Below, in pieces: positions 1-7,350 of a stretch of DNA of 9,495 nucleotides. The stretch's first letter is position 1. Each line of letters starts with the position of its first letter. The DNA is from an uncultured Chlamydiae bacterium (lineage in GTDB: Bacteria > Chlamydiota > Chlamydiia > Chlamydiales > CALBHK01). The stretch is from NCBI GenBank assembly GCA_937894565.1, contig CALBHK010000268.1, forward strand, positions 1-9,495, in the 5' to 3' direction. A program made the position numbers and the translations under genes. The notes under the pieces were generated by a model. The model ran no database searches and was not told where the DNA came from. It saw only the letters and a program-made list of their open reading frames with translations.

Positions 1-471
1 CATCATGTCAGGGAGATCTGGAACAACGACGCAAACCCGAACATTTGGAAAGTCGCCCTTAACCGATACGGCAGCAGCTACAAGATATACGAACAATCCA
101 TACACAACCAAACAACGATCTCGACCATCAGCGCTTTCATCTATCACACGCCTAAGAACCCGACGACACTCAATAAACTTAGAAAGAATGTTAATTAATT
201 TTAAATTAAGGAAACCAATGCTATGACTTAAGCTAGAGTTCCCTCTTTCGAAAACATGCCCCCCAACAACAAGATCTCTATAGTCTCTTGGGAAATCGCC
301 GACAAATGGAATAGTCACTATATCGATCGGTGTTCCTGCAAGCTGATCAAGACCACGAACAAGGCTCCATTGCAACGTGTTAGCGGCAACCTGAAAATTA
401 CTCTTGCTTCTTGAAAGAAAAAACAACTCTTTCTCTTTCGAAAACAAACCACCCAAGAATACAACTCTCAT
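1..471 (-). CDS. GT4-like glycosyltransferase, N-terminal part (3' end outside window)
   Basis: The minus strand is open from the ATG at 471 to the left edge (157 codons, no stop), preceded by GGGGA about 5 nt upstream. The product begins MRVVFLGGLFSKEKELFFLS, a first beta strand followed by a glycine turn. It continues with NFQVAANTLQWSLVRGLDQL (25-44), TIPFVGDFPRDYRDL (57-71), CLVVYGLFVYLVAAAV (123-138) and VCVVVPDLPDMM (146-157). This pattern is familiar from the N-terminal acceptor-binding domain of GT4-type enzymes in polysaccharide clusters, notably the strand ending in PDLP. The donor-binding half with its E-x7-E motif would lie to the left, so the family call rests on half the protein. 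It follows the polymerase after 117 nt. It is probably another transferase for the same repeat unit; donor and linkage are unknown. Confidence 0.82.
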   Translation of the reverse strand, partial: MRVVFLGGLFSKEKELFFLSRSKSNFQVAANTLQWSLVRGLDQLAGTPIDIVTIPFVGDFPRDYRDLVVGGHVFERGNSSLSHSIGFLNLKLINILSKFIECRRVLRRVIDESADGRDRCLVVYGLFVYLVAAAVSVKGDFPNVRVCVVVPDLPDMM

Positions 472-545
472 TTAATCCCCGCAAACAAGAATACCTAAAT
501 AGCAAACACCATTGCTCTCAATAAATTGCAAATCAACTTACAATA

Positions 546-574
546 AATATATAGATTGGAGATCGCGAACACAA
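546..574 (-). promoter_or_regulatory. Possible sigma-70-type promoter before the left-edge glycosyltransferase
   Basis: On the minus strand TTGTGT (569-574) and TATATT (546-551) are 17 nt apart. The -10 matches five of six consensus positions, and the -35 matches three of six. It would start a transcript roughly 70 nt before the ATG at 471, allowing independent expression of the last gene in the window. AT-richness raises the chance of a random match. Confidence 0.28.
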
Positions 575-588
575 TTCAATCAAGGAAA

Positions 589-1836
589 TTAGGTAGCGGC
601 GCGACGACCTGAAAAACCACCAGCCAGATAAGCGACCAAGAGCACAGCAAAGGAAGATCCCGCCGTCAATGCCCAACTTAAAGGAGTCAGCATCGACACA
701 GTAAACATAAAAGCGCAAACGAATAGATCATAGGCACTGGACCTAGCTATCAACTTCCTCATAAAAAATGAGCAAATAGCCCCAAAAACAAGCCCCCAAA
801 AAAACACCCCAAAAACGCCAAAATCAAAATAAAAATTAAATACAGCCGTATAAAGAGCATTGAAATTGCTATTGCTCAAACTAACGCTAATGGGAGCCGC
901 AAGAAGCTCGCCCCAGGAGTTAGAGTGGGGCATAGTATCAAAACCTAGCAAACGAAATAACAGAGCAAAGACCTCATCCACTCCGCCTAACGTAAATCTT
1001 CCATACCCTAGCCCTAATACTGACTCATAATTCTCCAATGCATACTGAAATGCTCGAAAAGAGCCGGTAAAGTACACAATGAAATGTTCGAATAAGATAT
1101 CCGAGGCGTCTACAAACTCCTCAAAACCTAGATCACCACTAGGTGTTAACCGATAGAATGTCGATATAACAGATAATGCGTAGAAGACAAGAACAGCGGA
1201 CCCAAGCCAATAAATCCGTATCCGTCGCACAAGTTTAAACCTCTTTATCTCACCCCTGATAACTAGGAGAAATATCCCTAAAAGACAAATCTGAAGAAGA
1301 ATATTCCTTCCCCCTCCAAAGCCTAGGTATAGCAAGCAAGCCAACAAACACGTAAAAAAAGAAAATCTCGATAAGCCACGAAAAACAAATCCAAAGGCAA
1401 CTACAAATTTTGCAAACCAGACACTTCCGCTCACCAAATAAGTAAATAGAATCGTTTCATAGACTGATGCAAAAACGGCCCCTGATTCGAATCTCGCAGA
1501 ACGGGCCTCATCAAACCCTGAAGCGAGCAAATAAGCAGAATACCTTTGCAAGTAAAACGCCAATACCAAACACAATAAAAAAGAAAAGAGTTTAAAAACT
1601 CTGCCATTGAAAAGCACTATACTATTCAGAATAGAACTCTCCAACCCGTTCCGAAGAACACTTCTGTCGCGCCCTACGCCGACCCCCAGTCCTAATATGT
1701 ATGAGAAGACAAACAAACCAAATATAAAATAAACAGAAATACTTACATCATACAGCCCATAGGGATTCATCCCCGAAACAATCATTAAAGCAAGCCAAAA
1801 AACTCCGAAATAAGTTGCCCAGATATGATTAATCAC
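589..1836 (-). CDS. wzy: Wzy-type oligosaccharide repeat-unit polymerase
   Basis: This is a 415-residue, very hydrophobic integral membrane protein with about 10-12 predicted membrane segments. It is of the type that joins lipid-linked repeat units at the periplasmic face. Family-like features (numbered from 1836) are a small glycine-arginine motif LGFGGGRNILL at 171-181, YFTGSFRAFQYAL at 255-267 and NALYTAVFNFYFDFGVFG at 326-343, a signature seen near the C-terminus of repeat-unit polymerases. I prefer the GTG at 1836, with GGAAG 6 nt upstream. A TTG at 1851, five codons earlier in frame, is possible, but its only purine stretch (AGGG) lies 13 nt away. No ATG or GTG lies between that TTG and the in-frame stop upstream. 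Coding DNA is AT-rich, with 20/60 G+C in 781-840 and several homopolymer runs. Wzy sequences diverge strongly, so the linkage formed cannot be predicted. Confidence 0.85.
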   Translation of the reverse strand: MINHIWATYFGVFWLALMIVSGMNPYGLYDVSISVYFIFGLFVFSYILGLGVGVGRDRSVLRNGLESSILNSIVLFNGRVFKLFSFLLCLVLAFYLQRYSAYLLASGFDEARSARFESGAVFASVYETILFTYLVSGSVWFAKFVVAFGFVFRGLSRFSFFTCLLACLLYLGFGGGRNILLQICLLGIFLLVIRGEIKRFKLVRRIRIYWLGSAVLVFYALSVISTFYRLTPSGDLGFEEFVDASDILFEHFIVYFTGSFRAFQYALENYESVLGLGYGRFTLGGVDEVFALLFRLLGFDTMPHSNSWGELLAAPISVSLSNSNFNALYTAVFNFYFDFGVFGVFFWGLVFGAICSFFMRKLIARSSAYDLFVCAFMFTVSMLTPLSWALTAGSSFAVLLVAYLAGGFSGRRAAT

Positions 1837-1954
1837 ATAATTCTTCCGCAAGAAAAACTGATAACCCTGAAAAAATAGAAAGACATAAGATAGAATCTTA
1901 ATATTATCTAGAATATAACCAATATAGTCTCTAAAGATGAGTTAGCCGATATAT

Positions 1955-3220
1955 TTACCGAACTCCATCAGAAGAATCCACACTCATATCTGAATAGATG
2001 CGTGACAAGGCAATCAGATTACTGCTTCTATCATGGCGCATGCGGGCAATGGCAGCACCTCTCTCGGAAAGGGAGAGCGCCAAACCGTCGTTGATAAAAA
2101 CGTTTCGAATGTTCAACGCCAACATCTCCGGCTCATCGAATCGATATAGCAGTGCAGAGTCGCGATTATTCATCGATGGAATACCTCCTACATAGGACGC
2201 TATGCAAGGGACACCAAGAATTTGAGCCTCACCCAAAGAGTTTGGGCTATTTTCTATGCTTGACGGACAAATGAAGACATTACACCGCAAATAAGCTTTT
2301 TTCATCTGATTTGCGTTCAAAGGCCCCAAAAAACGAATGTTACTCTCCAGCCCCGCCTCACGAATAAAAGTACGAATGTAGTTTCCATATCCTGATAGTC
2401 TTAGGCGACTTTTCCAGTTGCTCGTATCGACGATATTGGCACCTGCAATTTCGATAGTGACACCTGGGTACTCGCTCTTCAGGAACGCAACAGCTTTAAG
2501 GACCTGGTGCAAACCCTTAATCGGATGACCTGCTTGGCTAAGAAAAATTGAAAGAGAGGTTTTATTCTCAATCTTCCATTTTTCGTCAGTATAGAAGTCT
2601 GAACGCAACGATTCATTGCAGAAAAAGTACCGAACCGTAGGATTGATTGCTTTTGCGTGAGCTTGATCCCAATCAGTTCTACCGATTACAGCAGCAGCAC
2701 GTCGAATGTACTCCCTTTCTACAAGTCCACGCTTATAGAAATCGTACTTCCCATGAAAAAGCGTGTCGCGACGCACGATATCCCGAAAAGTAATATTCTT
2801 CAGCACATCCCAACTGCTTAAACCTGCCAGATAGTATCTATGTATAACAGAGACTAACCCCTGAAGTGAAACGACACACCTCAACCCAGGACATGACTCC
2901 ATTAATGCCATGCCATGTCCGTATTCGGTTCCGTGTATGTGGGAAAAATCAGGATTGTTATCAGAGACAATCTCCACCCAATATCTCTTTACCGCATTAG
3001 CACCTTGGTGAGCGGGGATAAGATAATAGAGAACATCATTTAAAGTGAAAGATCTCAGTATTTTCCCAGAGTAGACTATCGCCACAATAAGTTCAACGCC
3101 ATCGATTTTGACAAGATCGGAAGCAAGGCTGTACATCCAGCCTCCAGAAACAGGCTGATCAATGCCAATATGAGCAGCGACGTCAGGAAAAATTGTATTA
3201 ACAACCCAGAGAATCTTCAT
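1955..3220 (-). CDS. GT4-type glycosyltransferase (GT-B fold)
   Basis: This is a 421-residue retaining glycosyltransferase of the GT4 kind, expected to add a sugar to the repeat unit in the cytoplasm. Numbered from 3220, MKILWVVNTIFP opens the N-terminal Rossmann domain. SGGWMYSLASDL (25-36) and IHGTEYGHG (95-103) belong to the acceptor side. SLSIFLSQAGHPIKGLHQVLKA (222-243) starts the C-terminal nucleotide-sugar domain. CPSSIENSPNSLGEA (318-332) carries the E-x7-E donor-binding motif with E323 and E331, followed by LGVPCIASYVGGIP (335-348). I chose the ATG at 3220 because this is where the family's first beta strand begins, and it lies 7 nt after the pyruvyl transferase stop. An in-frame ATG at 3283 would add 21 hydrophobic residues and overlap the upstream gene by 56 nt. 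The donor sugar is unknown. A gap of about 118 nt follows. Confidence 0.9.
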   Translation of the reverse strand: MKILWVVNTIFPDVAAHIGIDQPVSGGWMYSLASDLVKIDGVELIVAIVYSGKILRSFTLNDVLYYLIPAHQGANAVKRYWVEIVSDNNPDFSHIHGTEYGHGMALMESCPGLRCVVSLQGLVSVIHRYYLAGLSSWDVLKNITFRDIVRRDTLFHGKYDFYKRGLVEREYIRRAAAVIGRTDWDQAHAKAINPTVRYFFCNESLRSDFYTDEKWKIENKTSLSIFLSQAGHPIKGLHQVLKAVAFLKSEYPGVTIEIAGANIVDTSNWKSRLRLSGYGNYIRTFIREAGLESNIRFLGPLNANQMKKAYLRCNVFICPSSIENSPNSLGEAQILGVPCIASYVGGIPSMNNRDSALLYRFDEPEMLALNIRNVFINDGLALSLSERGAAIARMRHDRSSNLIALSRIYSDMSVDSSDGVR

Positions 3221-3227
3221 TCCAGCA

Positions 3228-4172
3228 TCAATTCCATTGCCGACGCCACTTATCGATAGTATTAAAATCAATACTAAGCTCAAGCTCTTTGGGCTGGTTT
3301 ATCCATACTTCAATGCTTTTAAAGTCAGATCTCTCCACCACGGGCAGCGACGTATCTTTAGCTATCTCACGTGCTCGATTGTCCACCGCTAAGATCAACG
3401 CACGGCGCATCTTCTGGAGCGCTCTGATGCCCCCATGCAATCGAGTACCAACAAAATCTAAAGATTCTTCCGCCTCAAGAAGCACGTTGAATGCATCAAG
3501 TGTTGCAGGTATGACGGTAATACCAGCAGTGCCGAGTTCGGAAATGTATTTCCGATCTCCTGAACCTTGCGGCCAGAAGTAAATCCTCCGATAGAGCCGA
3601 CGAAGAATATCAATAAGCCCCTTGTCATTTTCTATTGACTTATGATAATCGGTAAGTGTAAGTACAACACTATCGGCCTTCACAGAAGGAATTTTCTTGC
3701 AATGTTCAGGCGTCAATCCCCACATCGTTGGACAACCAGTGTTCAGCACATTATGAATCCCAATGTCAGCCAATTTTGTTCTTGTGTACTCGTCGCGTAC
3801 AGAATGGAATTTGCTTTTTGAAAGCACACGGGAAAGAACTAGTTTCGTATAGAAATCTGGGGACCTTTGATATTGCCACCAACCAACGCCCATCAACGTC
3901 ACATCCCTGAGTTTAAAGGTATCTATTAAGTCAATCTTCCACTGCTTATATTTAAGCATCTGAGATGACAAGAGGTTTGTACCTCCAACAATTCGGTGAT
4001 CAGCCTGCGCCGCCACTCGTTTTGAAAATGCCCCAATAACGTCCTGAGTGGGTATGCTTATTATGCTCTCATCTCGAAATATAGATTTTAGCTCTCCAGA
4101 AACAGCGTCGATAATAATAAGATCACCTACATTTTCTGTTGCAATTGACGGATTCAACAAAACGATACTCAT
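3228..4172 (-). CDS. Polysaccharide pyruvyl transferase family protein
   Basis: This is a 314-residue soluble protein of the CsaB/WcaK-type polysaccharide pyruvyl transferase family. Members move pyruvate from phosphoenolpyruvate onto a sugar as a ketal, giving the glycan a negative charge. Visible features are N14-D17 (NVGD) in the N-terminal loop, GGTNLLSS at 63-70, the central SVRDEYTRTKLADIG (124-138), WPQGSGD at 200-206, and the hallmark GTRLHGGIRAL at 242-252 with the conserved H246. The ATG at 4172 has a good AAAGGAA site about 4 nt upstream. It follows a 134-nt AT-rich gap and is closely followed by a GT4 gene. In this setting it probably modifies a sugar in the lipid-linked repeat unit before export. 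Some members of this superfamily have no proven pyruvyl transfer activity, so the reaction is inferred from the family. Confidence 0.9.
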   Translation of the reverse strand: MSIVLLNPSIATENVGDLIIIDAVSGELKSIFRDESIISIPTQDVIGAFSKRVAAQADHRIVGGTNLLSSQMLKYKQWKIDLIDTFKLRDVTLMGVGWWQYQRSPDFYTKLVLSRVLSKSKFHSVRDEYTRTKLADIGIHNVLNTGCPTMWGLTPEHCKKIPSVKADSVVLTLTDYHKSIENDKGLIDILRRLYRRIYFWPQGSGDRKYISELGTAGITVIPATLDAFNVLLEAEESLDFVGTRLHGGIRALQKMRRALILAVDNRAREIAKDTSLPVVERSDFKSIEVWINQPKELELSIDFNTIDKWRRQWN

Positions 4173-4192
4173 AAATTTCCTTTAAATACAAA

Positions 4193-4221
4193 TATATAAT
4201 AAAGAGCAACTAGCCAAGCAA
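4193..4221 (-). promoter_or_regulatory. Possible sigma-70-type promoter before the pyruvyl transferase
   Basis: On the minus strand TTGCTT (4216-4221) and TATATA (4193-4198) are separated by 17 nt in a very AT-rich gap. The predicted start would leave a short leader containing the AAAGGAA ribosome binding site for the ATG at 4172. The hexamers match consensus only partly, and AT-rich gaps give such matches by chance. Confidence 0.22.
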
Positions 4222-4288
4222 AGTTCAATGGACAAGTTATTATTGACTAGAAATAGAATATATCGCGAAGAATAGAATCAATTAGCCA

Positions 4289-4310
4289 TTAAATTTCGTT
4301 TTAAATTTAA
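4289..4310. repeat. AT-only inverted repeat at the glycosyltransferase stop codon
   Basis: TTAAATTT (4289-4296) and AAATTTAA (4303-4310) are perfect 8-bp inverted copies around a 6-nt loop. The right arm includes the TAA stop of the glycosyltransferase gene. There is no GC in the stem and no T-run, so it is a poor intrinsic terminator. It might be a minor 3'-end RNA structure. Confidence 0.35.
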
Positions 4311-5257
4311 CGGCGCACTCGAAAACAAGCCGAGATCAGCAGATGGGGAATAGACGCATAATCTCGAATCGAGAGCTTATAATAACTAGCAATTAATTTT
4401 GCATAATTGCAATCAAAGTCATCTCTATCCCTATGCACTATATCAATAGTACTTCTTTCATCAACAACGGTTCGCTGATGAATTGAATCTTTAACAACTC
4501 CACAGTTAGCGCCACTTCCATCGTGTCCAAAATTCCTAACTTTAGACAAGGTCGGAAATAAGCAATATGTACCATTCTCAATATTATCAAGAGAGAAAAT
4601 GCTGTCGCCGTAGAGTTCTTTTTTATTCTTAATATTAGCCAAAAGAGACAATACTTTCTTTGGCGCCATACTATAGATATCTCGTAAATTATTTTTTTTA
4701 AACAAGTACTCATATACCTCCAGAGAAGACATTAACTTTCTTCTATTTAGGTATCGATCTCGCCAAGTTGCATACCCCCAAGCACTAAAGGTCTTGGCAA
4801 AGAAGAAATGCCTCTCTTCTTTGTTCTTAATTAAATGATCATTAATCGGCAGCTTATAACCACAAACCGCTTGAACTCGGGCATCCGACTCAAAAGCAGA
4901 TAGTCCTGCATTCAAGAACTCTAGAAAATTTGGAGAGAATTCATTGTCGTCCTCCGTAAAAACGACATTTTTATATTTTGAAAAAACGTAGTCCATAGAC
5001 TCCAAATAGTTGCGAACGGCTCCATAGTTCTCAGAACGTTCAATAACCGTTAAAGACTTAAACCCCCCACCTATTGTCAAGAGATAATCTTTAATTAGCC
5101 GATAGCCCTCCCAATGCGACTCCTTGAGAGGATAGTCCAGCGCGACAATTAGGTCTGTGTCACCGGCACCTGTGCACTTTGACAAAGAAACAATGCAACG
5201 TTGAAAATGCGCATATCGATTCAACGTTGGAATTAATATTGGAGCGTAGCTCTTCAT
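4307..5257 (-). CDS. GT-A fold glycosyltransferase (GT2-like)
   Basis: This is a 316-residue soluble protein without membrane segments. Residues 5-12 (APILIPTLNR) are the usual first beta strand of GT-A nucleotide-sugar binding. VVFTEDDNEFSPNF (98-111) contains an EDD that fits the metal-binding DXD position. SAWGYATW (158-165) and YGDSIF (216-221) are family-type acceptor and catalytic-region motifs. It should transfer a sugar to the growing lipid-linked repeat unit at the cytoplasmic face of the membrane, but donor and acceptor are unknown. It begins within the flippase stop (ATGA, 4-nt overlap) with GGGTGAAG just upstream, so the two are probably co-translated. It is one of the most AT-rich genes here and contains an A8 run on the coding strand (4692-4699). 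A 134-nt gap follows before the next gene. The superfamily is secure; CAZy family assignment is not. Confidence 0.83.
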   Translation of the reverse strand: MKSYAPILIPTLNRYAHFQRCIVSLSKCTGAGDTDLIVALDYPLKESHWEGYRLIKDYLLTIGGGFKSLTVIERSENYGAVRNYLESMDYVFSKYKNVVFTEDDNEFSPNFLEFLNAGLSAFESDARVQAVCGYKLPINDHLIKNKEERHFFFAKTFSAWGYATWRDRYLNRRKLMSSLEVYEYLFKKNNLRDIYSMAPKKVLSLLANIKNKKELYGDSIFSLDNIENGTYCLFPTLSKVRNFGHDGSGANCGVVKDSIHQRTVVDERSTIDIVHRDRDDFDCNYAKLIASYYKLSIRDYASIPHLLISACFRVRR

Positions 5258-6780
5258 AACTTCACCCGCTGGAAAATGTCATTCACAGCTTTATATATAA
5301 CGGCCTTCTCCTTTGGATCCAATCCAACGACAATCAGACCCAACACCATCCAGCACGTTGCTGATAGAGACAACACAACAAAAGTAAGTAAGCTCTCGGA
5401 AAAATGTCCCTTCAAGAAGGCCAAGGGGGTCAGGAATATGCAAACCCCAAACACTCTTAAATATGATATTTTTACAAATGCATAGACATCAAATTTAATG
5501 AACCTACTTAACAAAAATTGCCATGCAATAATATTCAAGACCGAAGTCACAATAAGCGGAATAAATATATGCGATGGGGAAAAACCTAATGAGAACAAAA
5601 AATAAGAAATAGGAAGTACAACTATTGACGTGGTACTCAAGACAAGCTGAAAGGGTTTAATATTTCCATGTGCTTGTATCAATGCTGGCAAACCACGCCC
5701 GAGTCCGCCAATAAGGCCATTTATTATCATAAACTGACAAAAACTCTCAGCATAAGGCGGAACCGTACCAAGCCACAACGTAAGCAAGAAATTCAAATTC
5801 AGTAAAATTGGAAGAGCAAGAAACATCATCAACAGAATTGTATATTTAGAAATATACGCAGTTAGACTCACGCTACCTTCCTCATTGCCAGCACTAAAAC
5901 TTTTTGTTATTTGAGGGATAGCAGCCTGTGCTAAATTCTGTGAAAACATTTGCACTACGTTATTTATTTGGAGAGCGATTCCATAAGATGTATTGATCGC
6001 TGCGCCAAAGAACCAGTTCAATATCATAGGCAATCCTGAAGCCTGCCCTACACTTGCCCCAGCACCTACGAGTATCCACCCACTATATTGAATCATTTCA
6101 AGATATAGCTTTGAGGATCGCTGGAGTTTCCACGCGACAAGTTGCCTATATGAGTGCCTGCAACATACTAAGTACAAAGATGATGACATTAGACCGACCG
6201 AAAATGCCAATATGGCCAACAGCCTTAACTTATTTCCATCAAAAAAAATTAAACACACAGCAGCCACGAAGGTGGAAAAACTTCTTACAATTTCTATTAT
6301 TGAAATTACTTTGAAATTCTCTTGCGCTGTCATTAAACCCTGATACGGAACAACAACAACAGCACATATGGTCAACCATGAAGAGAACCTAAGAACAAAC
6401 AATGCGTCAGGTATTCGCCCTGAACCAATGTTTAATATATTCTCAACGTAATAGACACCTAAACTCTCGGTAGCAAAAAGAACAACCAGTGCCAAAAAAA
6501 GATGAATTACCAAGCTGACATTGAAAACTCTATTTACATCACCGCCGTCTTTTCTTCCGAGTTCAACCGCAATATAGCGATAAGAAGTCGAGATCATCGC
6601 GGAGTTAAGAACCGAGGCAACGACTACTACGCTGCCTATCACGCTATACAAACCAAAATCCACGTCACCTAGATTTCGAATGACAATACCCGACCCAACA
6701 AACCCAAGAATTGAAGTAACTATGAGTCTGAAATAGATTATTTGGGCATTTTTGAAAATAACCACATTACTTTGCTTCAT
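5254..6780 (-). CDS. wzx: Wzx-type flippase (MOP/PST superfamily polysaccharide transporter)
   Basis: This is a 508-residue polytopic membrane protein with about 12-14 hydrophobic segments spread along its whole length (for example about 15-35, 45-63, 88-106, 135-150, 185-206, 312-335, 378-398, 404-424, 437-456 and 462-486). Length and hydropathy fit the polysaccharide transporters that flip undecaprenyl-diphosphate-linked repeat units to the periplasm. The N-terminal signature RNLGDVDFGLYSVIG (35-49), the following YRYIAVELG (68-75 region) and TAQENFKVISIIEIV (151-165) match a common subgroup of these transporters. The start lies 7 nt after the acyltransferase stop with only a weak purine stretch (AGGA, in the preceding gene), so translational coupling is likely. 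The stop overlaps the next start. The coding region is AT-rich (20/60 G+C in 6481-6540) and carries an 8-base T run on its coding strand (6241-6248). The transported glycan cannot be inferred. Confidence 0.92.
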   Translation of the reverse strand: MKQSNVVIFKNAQIIYFRLIVTSILGFVGSGIVIRNLGDVDFGLYSVIGSVVVVASVLNSAMISTSYRYIAVELGRKDGGDVNRVFNVSLVIHLFLALVVLFATESLGVYYVENILNIGSGRIPDALFVLRFSSWLTICAVVVVPYQGLMTAQENFKVISIIEIVRSFSTFVAAVCLIFFDGNKLRLLAILAFSVGLMSSSLYLVCCRHSYRQLVAWKLQRSSKLYLEMIQYSGWILVGAGASVGQASGLPMILNWFFGAAINTSYGIALQINNVVQMFSQNLAQAAIPQITKSFSAGNEEGSVSLTAYISKYTILLMMFLALPILLNLNFLLTLWLGTVPPYAESFCQFMIINGLIGGLGRGLPALIQAHGNIKPFQLVLSTTSIVVLPISYFLFSLGFSPSHIFIPLIVTSVLNIIAWQFLLSRFIKFDVYAFVKISYLRVFGVCIFLTPLAFLKGHFSESLLTFVVLSLSATCWMVLGLIVVGLDPKEKAVIYKAVNDIFQRVKL

Positions 6781-6787
6781 TGGCTAC

Positions 6788-7348
6788 TCAAGTCCTGCGA
6801 AACTCTTCTTCTAGGGCCAATAGACTCTTGCTTCGCTCTTTTAGATAGCGAATCGGACTTCCTGCATATACACTGAAATAATCGCAATTACGATTTACCA
6901 AACTCAAAGCACCAATTGCGACCCCATCCTCCAAGGTAATTCCGGGTAGCACGACACTACCACTCCCTATGATCACATGCCTTCCAATTAGTACATCTGC
7001 GTGAGTTACATTGGTAAACGAAGAAGGAATCATAGGATTTGTCATACTTTCGCCCGAATAATCGTCATTGCTCGAATAAATAGAAACCTTCGACGAAATA
7101 TTGCAATAGTCACTTAACGCTATGCGTCCGGCTCCAATAAGAGAGGAAGAGACACCCACATGAACGTAACTACCAATGACAACACCACCAACTCCAGCTG
7201 ATAGCACGCAAAAATCATCTATTCGTACGTGACTACCTAAGCGAATACGGCTTGTGCCGTAGAAAGATGCTTTGTCGGAAATTTGAACTTGACTACCGAC
7301 TTCAGCAAAGCCCATTGCTTCAATTTCTTCACGTGAAAGCATGCCCAT
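6788..7348 (-). CDS. Left-handed beta-helix (hexapeptide) acyltransferase, putative amino-sugar N-acetyltransferase
   Basis: This 186-residue protein consists almost entirely of hexapeptide repeats of the [LIV]-G-x4 type, the left-handed parallel beta-helix of trimeric acyl-CoA-dependent acetyltransferases. One set of turns spans about 20-90 and a second about 115-165, split by a loop at about 91-114 (SNDDYSGESMTNP). It ends with the usual YAGSPIRYLKER motif (161-172) and a charged C-terminal helix. It lacks the N-terminal Rossmann-type sugar-binding domain of PglD/VioN. Its position 2 nt after the aminotransferase suggests it N-acetylates the new amino group. O-acetylation of the glycan is the main alternative. 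The start at 7348 has AGGG 10 nt upstream, inside the end of the preceding gene. The ATG two codons later (7342) is equally plausible, because I recall similar proteins beginning MLS. Confidence 0.88.
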   Translation of the reverse strand: MGMLSREEIEAMGFAEVGSQVQISDKASFYGTSRIRLGSHVRIDDFCVLSAGVGGVVIGSYVHVGVSSSLIGAGRIALSDYCNISSKVSIYSSNDDYSGESMTNPMIPSSFTNVTHADVLIGRHVIIGSGSVVLPGITLEDGVAIGALSLVNRNCDYFSVYAGSPIRYLKERSKSLLALEEEFRRT

Positions 7349-7350
7349 CG

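Noticed and set aside
5..226. A 73-codon plus-strand frame at the left edge
   Set aside because: It lies antisense to the partial GT4-like gene (1-471), whose minus-strand product has a recognisable glycosyltransferase pattern; the plus-strand product is low-complexity and resembles nothing I know.
3289..3582. Plus-strand frames inside the pyruvyl transferase, GT4, flippase and aminotransferase genes
   Set aside because: All are antisense shadows of well-supported minus-strand genes, with no ribosome binding site or domain pattern.
4438..4713. A 91-codon minus-strand frame inside the GT-A transferase, reachable by slippage on the A8 run near 4692-4699
   Set aside because: Its product has no family features, there is no evident stimulatory structure, and the main frame reads through intact with conserved motifs on both sides.
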